NCBI GenBank assembly: GCA_001507425.1
Contig: LMAJ01000014.1
Coordinates: 1-64,000, forward strand
DNA from: Flavobacteriaceae bacterium CRH
GTDB lineage: Bacteria; Bacteroidota; Bacteroidia; Flavobacteriales; Flavobacteriaceae
Length of the DNA: 64,000 nt
Direction: 5' to 3'
Under the pieces are notes generated by a model. It worked only from the letters and a program-made list of their open reading frames with translations. It ran no database searches and was not told the DNA's origin. Of the stretch, positions 60,498 to 64,000 are shown in pieces. The translations under genes and the position numbers were made by a program. How positions within the stretch are numbered: position 1 is the stretch's first letter; every line of letters begins with the position of its first letter.

Positions 60498-60929
60498 ATG
60501 GGAGTTACGAAGCACTTAAATTTTGATATAGAAACAAAAGCGATAGGGAATATTTGCAAAGCACTCGGACATCCGACAAGAATTCAGATTATGACTTTGT
60601 TGTGGAAAAGAGACAATAGAACTTGTGGTGAAATTGTTCAATTAATTCCATTGGCACAATCAACTATATCCAAACATTTATTAGAATTAAAAAAAGCAAA
60701 TCTGGTAAATATTAAAAATGAAGGAAAAAAAACCATTTATACTATTGAAGTTGAGAAAATAGAAATACTTAAAAAATATTTGACCAGTTATCTTTCAACT
60801 ATTGAAATTTCTGAACAAAATAAGTCAACTGTTTTAGCGACCAGACATAATATAAAAAGCAGAAACAGCTATTTAAAGCAACACAATTATCAATTTCCGG
60901 ATAAAAAAATAAAACAATTGGCGGTTTAG
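60498..60929 (+). CDS. ArsR-family winged-helix regulator
   Basis: The 143-residue protein has a classic ArsR HTH: ICKALGHPTRIQIMTLLWKRDNRTCGEIVQLIPLAQSTISKHLLELKKANLVNIKNEGKKTIYTIE. A single Cys (TCGEIV) lies near the recognition region; the CxC metal motif of ArsR or SmtB is not evident. The C-terminal tail of about 45 basic residues (ATRHNIKSRNSYLKQHNYQFPDKK) is an extension. It could sense metal or redox state; targets are unknown. Confidence 0.9.
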   Translation: MGVTKHLNFDIETKAIGNICKALGHPTRIQIMTLLWKRDNRTCGEIVQLIPLAQSTISKHLLELKKANLVNIKNEGKKTIYTIEVEKIEILKKYLTSYLSTIEISEQNKSTVLATRHNIKSRNSYLKQHNYQFPDKKIKQLAV

Positions 60930-61016
60930 ATTTACTAAACTTTTAGGTTTAAAATTTTAATATCGTACTATAACAAAACTTTATACTTCAAATTAAGTAG
61001 TTGCGAGTAAACTTTG

Positions 61017-61024
61017 TAACTTTG
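61017..61024 (+). promoter_or_regulatory. -7 box TAACTTTG before the bacilliredoxin gene
   Basis: TAACTTTG fits TAnnTTTG and lies 31 bp before the ATG at 61056. Confidence 0.5.
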
Positions 61025-61055
61025 CAGTTCAAAAGTAAAATTAAAAATAAACAAT

Positions 61056-61466
61056 ATGTATCCAGAAGAAATGGTAAAACCAATGCAGGCTGAACTTACA
61101 GCTGCAGGTTTTCAAGATTTACATAGTGCTGACGCTGTAGAGAATGCTATCAAAGCTGAAGGTACCACTTTAGTTGTTGTAAACTCTGTTTGTGGTTGTG
61201 CTGCAAGAAATGCACGTCCGGGAGCAAAAATGAGTTTAGAAGGTGCTAAAAAACCAGATCATTTAATTACTGTTTTTGCAGGTGTTGACAAAGAAGCTGT
61301 TGATGCTGCAAGACAACATATGTTTCCTTTTCCTCCATCATCGCCATCTATGGCTTTATTCAAAAACGGAGAATTGGTTCACATGTTAGAGCGTCACCAC
61401 ATCGAAGGTCGCCCAGCTGAATTAATCGCTGAGAACTTGCAAGATGCGTTTAACGAGTATTGCTAA
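61056..61466 (+). CDS. BrxA/BrxB-family bacilliredoxin
   Basis: The 136-residue thioredoxin-fold protein has the family CGC motif (C46-G-C48 in VVVNSVCGCAARNARPGAKMSL) and the conserved start MYPEEMVKPMQAEL and end IAENLQDAFNEYC. In Bacillus such proteins remove bacillithiol from oxidised proteins; Bacteroidota members (YphP/YqiW type) are common, but whether this organism makes bacillithiol cannot be seen here. A strong terminator follows. Confidence 0.95.
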   Translation: MYPEEMVKPMQAELTAAGFQDLHSADAVENAIKAEGTTLVVVNSVCGCAARNARPGAKMSLEGAKKPDHLITVFAGVDKEAVDAARQHMFPFPPSSPSMALFKNGELVHMLERHHIEGRPAELIAENLQDAFNEYC

Positions 61467-61474
61467 TTAGGTTC

Positions 61475-61505
61475 AAAGAAGCAAAGGTACAGAGGTACAA
61501 AGATT
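61475..61505. repeat. Period-8 repeat, reversed orientation
   Basis: On the minus strand this reads as 8-nt units of the type AATCTTTG, TACCTCTG, TACCTTTG, CTTCTTTG. It directly follows the bacilliredoxin stop and faces the array at 61560-61635. Confidence 0.6.
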
Positions 61506-61506
61506 T

Positions 61507-61545
61507 AAAAAGCACTATAGAAATATAGTGCTTTTTTGTTTTTAT
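61507..61545 (+). terminator. Terminator after the bacilliredoxin gene
   Basis: A perfect 13-bp stem AAAAAGCACTATA (61507-61519) / TATAGTGCTTTTT (61524-61536) with a GAAA tetraloop and T-rich tail. Confidence 0.9.
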
Positions 61546-61559
61546 TAAACCCGTTATTA

Positions 61560-61635
61560 AAACCTTAGAGCCTCAGCAACTCAGAACCTTTGTCCCTTTG
61601 AGCCTTTGCAACTTTAAACCTTTTTTATACCTTTG
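61560..61635. repeat. Period-8 repeat array upstream of trhO
   Basis: Seven 8-nt units can be read without gaps: AACCTTAG, AGCCTCAG, CAACTCAG, AACCTTTG, TCCCTTTG, AGCCTTTG, CAACTTTA, then TACCTTTG, CACCTCAA after a short interruption. Several units resemble the -7 promoter box TAnnTTTG. The array ends about 40 bp before the trhO ATG. Confidence 0.65.
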
Positions 61636-61677
61636 CACCTCAAAAAATAATTTCTAAACTTAAAAACTGTTTATAGC

Positions 61678-63036
61678 ATGCAACTGTACAACACTTTAAG
61701 CGCAGATGAAAGAGCCATCATGATCGATGATGCCGGTAAACAACGACTAACGTTGTCTTTCTATGCGTATGCCAAAATTCAAGATCCCAAAAAATTTCGC
61801 GATGATTTATTTGTAGCCTGGAATAAGCTTGATGCTTTAGGCCGAATTTACGTTGCCAACGAAGGAATAAATGCTCAAATGAGTATTCCTGAAGAAAATT
61901 TGGAGGCTTTTAGAGAAACTCTGGAAGTTTATGATTTTATGAAAGGCATTCGTTTGAATGAAGCCGTAGAACATGATGATCATTCCTTTTTAAAATTAAC
62001 CATTAAAGTTCGTCATAAAATTGTTGCTGACGGTTTAAACGACGAAACTTTTGATGTTACAGATATAGGCGTTCACTTGAAAGCCAAGGAATTCAATGAA
62101 ATTTTAGAGGATCCAAACACAATTGTTGTTGATTTTAGAAATCACTACGAAAGTGAAGTTGGACATTTTAAAAATGCAATTACTCCGGATGTAGAAACTT
62201 TTAGAGAAAGTTTGCCAATAATTAACGATCAGCTTCAAAATCACAAAGAAGATAAAAATCTTGTAATGTACTGTACAGGTGGAATTCGTTGTGAAAAAGC
62301 AAGTGCTTATTTTAAACACCAGGGTTTTAAAAATGTGTTTCAATTAGAAGGCGGAATCATTAATTACGCCAAACAAATTGAAGCAGAAGGCCTGGAAAGT
62401 AAATTTATCGGAAAAAACTTTGTGTTTGATAATCGTCTTGGCGAAAGAATTACGGATGATATTATCTCGCAATGCCATCAATGTGGAAAACCTTGCGACA
62501 ACCATACCAACTGCGAAAACGACGGATGCCATTTGTTGTTTATTCAATGTGATGAATGTAAAACGGCAATGGAAAACTGCTGTTCTACTGAATGTTTAGA
62601 GGTTATTCACATGCCTTTAGTTGACCAGGTTCGTTTAAGAACCGGAAAACAAGTTGGAAACAAAGTGTTTAGAAAAGGAAAATCTGAAAATTTAAAATTC
62701 AAACATTCGGGCGAATTGCCAAATTCGGCTTTGGGCGCGGCAGAGAAACCCGCTGATATTCGCCAGAAAGTAAAAGTGAAAAAAGTACTTCTTGGAAAGG
62801 CAGAACATTATTATGTAAAAGCACAAGTTGGTCTTTTTACTATTGAAAATCACGAATTAAATAATGGCGATAAAATCTTAATCTCTGGGCCAACTACAGG
62901 AAACCAGGAACTGATTTTAGAAAAAATGATTGTTAATGAACTTGAAGCTTCAACTGCTAAAATTGGAGATAAAGTTACTTTTGAAGTTCCTTTCAGAATT
63001 AGATTGTCAGATAAAATATATAAGATTTTAGAGTAA
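61678..63036 (+). CDS. trhO: tRNA uridine(34) hydroxylase (rhodanese-type) with extra C-terminal domain
   Basis: The 452-residue protein is about 100 residues longer than E. coli TrhO/YceA. It has the N-terminal acylphosphatase-like domain (about 1-125; GRIYVANEGINAQMSI), a rhodanese domain (about 140-240) with catalytic C199 in VMYCTGGIRCEK, and a Cys-rich metal-binding segment with ten Cys between 266 and 306 (CHQCGKPC, CDECKTAMENCC). Residues about 366-452 are additional and resemble the C-terminal beta-barrel of U32 peptidases (YVKAQVGLFTIENHELNNGD, LILEKMIVNE, VTFEVPFRIRLSDK). TrhO makes 5-hydroxyuridine at the wobble position of tRNA with oxygen. Confidence 0.92.
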   Translation: MQLYNTLSADERAIMIDDAGKQRLTLSFYAYAKIQDPKKFRDDLFVAWNKLDALGRIYVANEGINAQMSIPEENLEAFRETLEVYDFMKGIRLNEAVEHDDHSFLKLTIKVRHKIVADGLNDETFDVTDIGVHLKAKEFNEILEDPNTIVVDFRNHYESEVGHFKNAITPDVETFRESLPIINDQLQNHKEDKNLVMYCTGGIRCEKASAYFKHQGFKNVFQLEGGIINYAKQIEAEGLESKFIGKNFVFDNRLGERITDDIISQCHQCGKPCDNHTNCENDGCHLLFIQCDECKTAMENCCSTECLEVIHMPLVDQVRLRTGKQVGNKVFRKGKSENLKFKHSGELPNSALGAAEKPADIRQKVKVKKVLLGKAEHYYVKAQVGLFTIENHELNNGDKILISGPTTGNQELILEKMIVNELEASTAKIGDKVTFEVPFRIRLSDKIYKILE

Positions 63037-63058
63037 ATTTTATTCTAAAAATCAGTTT

Positions 63059-63094
63059 AAAAACCTATTTTGTGTCAAACAGAATAGGTTTTTT
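63059..63094 (+). terminator. Terminator after trhO
   Basis: An 11-bp stem AAAAACCTATT (63059-63069) / AATAGGTTTTT (63083-63093), extendable through TTGT/ACAG with one wobble, followed by TTTT. Confidence 0.75.
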
Positions 63095-63211
63095 AATACA
63101 ACTAGAAAGCAATCCGGAAAAATTCGTGATATAATTACTTTCTTTTTAAAAATTAAATATAAGATAAATCGCATAAAAATTGTAAATTAGCCGCATTTTA
63201 AGCTAATTTAT

Positions 63212-63646
63212 ATGTCACAATCCTTTACCAAATTATGGGTTCATGCAATTTGGGCAACCAAACATCGTAATGAATTAATTGATTTCTCAATTGAGAAAAA
63301 AGTTTACGATTTGATTTGGCAAGAGTTAACCGAACTTGGATGTCCGGTTAGGATCATAAATGGAATGCCAGATCATGTGCATATTTTATTTTTACAAAAT
63401 CCACAAAAAACTATTTCAGACATTGTAAAGCAGATAAAAGGAAGTTCTTCTCATTTTATAAATAGAGAAGAACTTATCCTTGAAAAATTCGCTTGGCAAA
63501 CTGGCTATGCGGCTTTTTCTGTCAGCGAATCCCAGTTAGATGCTGCTTACAATTACATTAAAAATCAAAAGCAACATCATCTTAAGAAAAATGGCCAAGA
63601 TGAATTTGATGAATTTGTGAAATTACATGGATTGGGAGATAAATGA
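63212..63646 (+). mobile_element. REP-associated Y1 (IS200-like) transposase, RAYT
   Basis: The 144-residue protein is a single-domain Y1 HUH transposase: N-terminal SFTKLWVHAIWATKHR, the HUH motif with His55 and His57 in INGMPDHVHILF, and the catalytic Tyr115 in AAYNYIKNQKQHH. Complete length and intact catalytic residues suggest an active enzyme. Such proteins move or maintain REP/BIME hairpins, and a tandem array of hairpin repeats starts about 20 bp after its stop. No IS605-type partner gene (tnpB) is present. Confidence 0.9.
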
Positions 63647-63663
63647 TTATTCATAGATACTTC

Positions 63664-64000
63664 TTGATACGTTCCCCGTGGTTGAAGCCACGGGCTATAT
63701 TTAAATATTTTGAGAAAACATAGCCTGCGGTTTCAACCGCAAGAGCAGAGAATATCGATTACGATTATGCGTTTGGTAAATCAGCGTTGATTAAAAAGCT
63801 CATTGATACGTTCCCCGTGGTTGAAACCACGGGCTATATTTAAATATTTTGAGAAAACATAGCCTGCGGTTTCAACCGCAGAAGAGCAAGAATATCGATT
63901 ACGATTATACGTTTGGTAAATCAGCGTTAATTAAAAAAGCTCATTGATAAGTCCCCGTGGTTGAAACCACGGGCTATGTTGAAATATCCTGAGAAAAACA
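63664..64000. repeat. Tandem REP-like array (139-141 bp units), truncated by window edge
   Basis: Units begin at 63664, 63803 and 63944, the last cut by the window end. Each has two hairpins: CCCGTGG-TTGAAG-CCACGGG (or TTGAAA loop) and TGCGG-TTTCAA-CCGCA, joined by GCTATATTTAAATATTTTGA and a longer spacer containing TATCGATTACGATTAT. They immediately follow the RAYT gene, as expected of its REP substrates. Confidence 0.9.

Noticed and set aside
63664..64000. Possible CRISPR array
   Set aside because: Repeat units are about 140 bp with internal hairpins and near-identical spacers, not 25-40 bp repeats with unique spacers, and no cas genes are present; a REP array fits better.

Overview
The window looks like part of a Flavobacterium-type chromosome (phylum Bacteroidota). 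The evidence is AT-rich DNA, repeated TAnnTTTG promoter -7 boxes, a type IX secretion (T9SS) type B sorting domain followed by a PorP/SprF gene, many lipoproteins with a Cys lipobox, TonB-dependent receptors with carboxypeptidase-like N-terminal domains, and a large haem gene cluster. I saw no tRNA, rRNA or CRISPR array.

Layout. 1-7639: the 3' end of a giant SprB-like repeat adhesin (open at the left edge) and its PorP/SprF partner. 7860-13293: phosphoglycerate kinase, a LysM lytic transglycosylase, two lipoproteins and an ElaA-type acetyltransferase. 13298-20020: the most unusual locus. It holds an XRE regulator diverging from a TonB-receptor-like outer membrane protein, a previously unlisted 45-residue peptide gene with a double-glycine leader (16277-16414), an intergenic hairpin, a cupin/JmjC-like putative Fe(II)/2-oxoglutarate oxygenase, and an ABC transporter with an intact C39 peptidase domain. 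Together these read as a small ribosomally made, probably modified, secreted-peptide (RiPP-like) system. Its predicted core is an alternating (V/I)K strand. 20021-20455: probably decayed coding sequence. 20456-26679: S41 protease, DUF4349 lipoprotein, rnpA, PlsC, acyl-ACP desaturase, HD hydrolase and small proteins. 26557-29024: ferrous iron uptake (feoA, feoB and a 40-residue Cys-rich partner). 29128-33138: SCO protein, EamA transporter and M13 peptidase.

33217-44127: a run of 14 minus-strand genes carrying hemA, hemC, hemD, hemE, hemF and hemB with class I aldolase, a cytochrome c and several unrelated passengers, including an HNH-like nuclease gene between hemC and hemD. Diverging from hemA are an AraC regulator, a lipoprotein, hemH and hemJ. 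The window therefore encodes the path from glutamyl-tRNA reduction to protohaem except hemL and gltX. 47909-51354: histidine kinase, enoyl-CoA hydratase and two uncharacterised proteins. 51395-58385: a metal homeostasis region with a DtxR/MntR regulator, an Nramp transporter fused to a UspA domain, a Fur/Zur-type regulator diverging from a MerC-like protein across two palindromes, a CxxC flavin oxidoreductase and a TonB receptor with a CxxC in its plug. 58691-63036: thioredoxin-like protein, lycopene cyclase family protein, ArsR regulator, bacilliredoxin and a tRNA U34 hydroxylase (TrhO) with an extra U32-like C-terminal domain. 63212-64000: a RAYT-type Y1 transposase followed by tandem hairpin (REP-like) repeats that run off the edge.

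Intergenic regions are rich in dispersed elements: period-7 and period-8 short tandem repeats just upstream of start codons, long inverted repeats and a 105-bp multi-hairpin element. All functional assignments come from reading motifs by eye. No database search was run.
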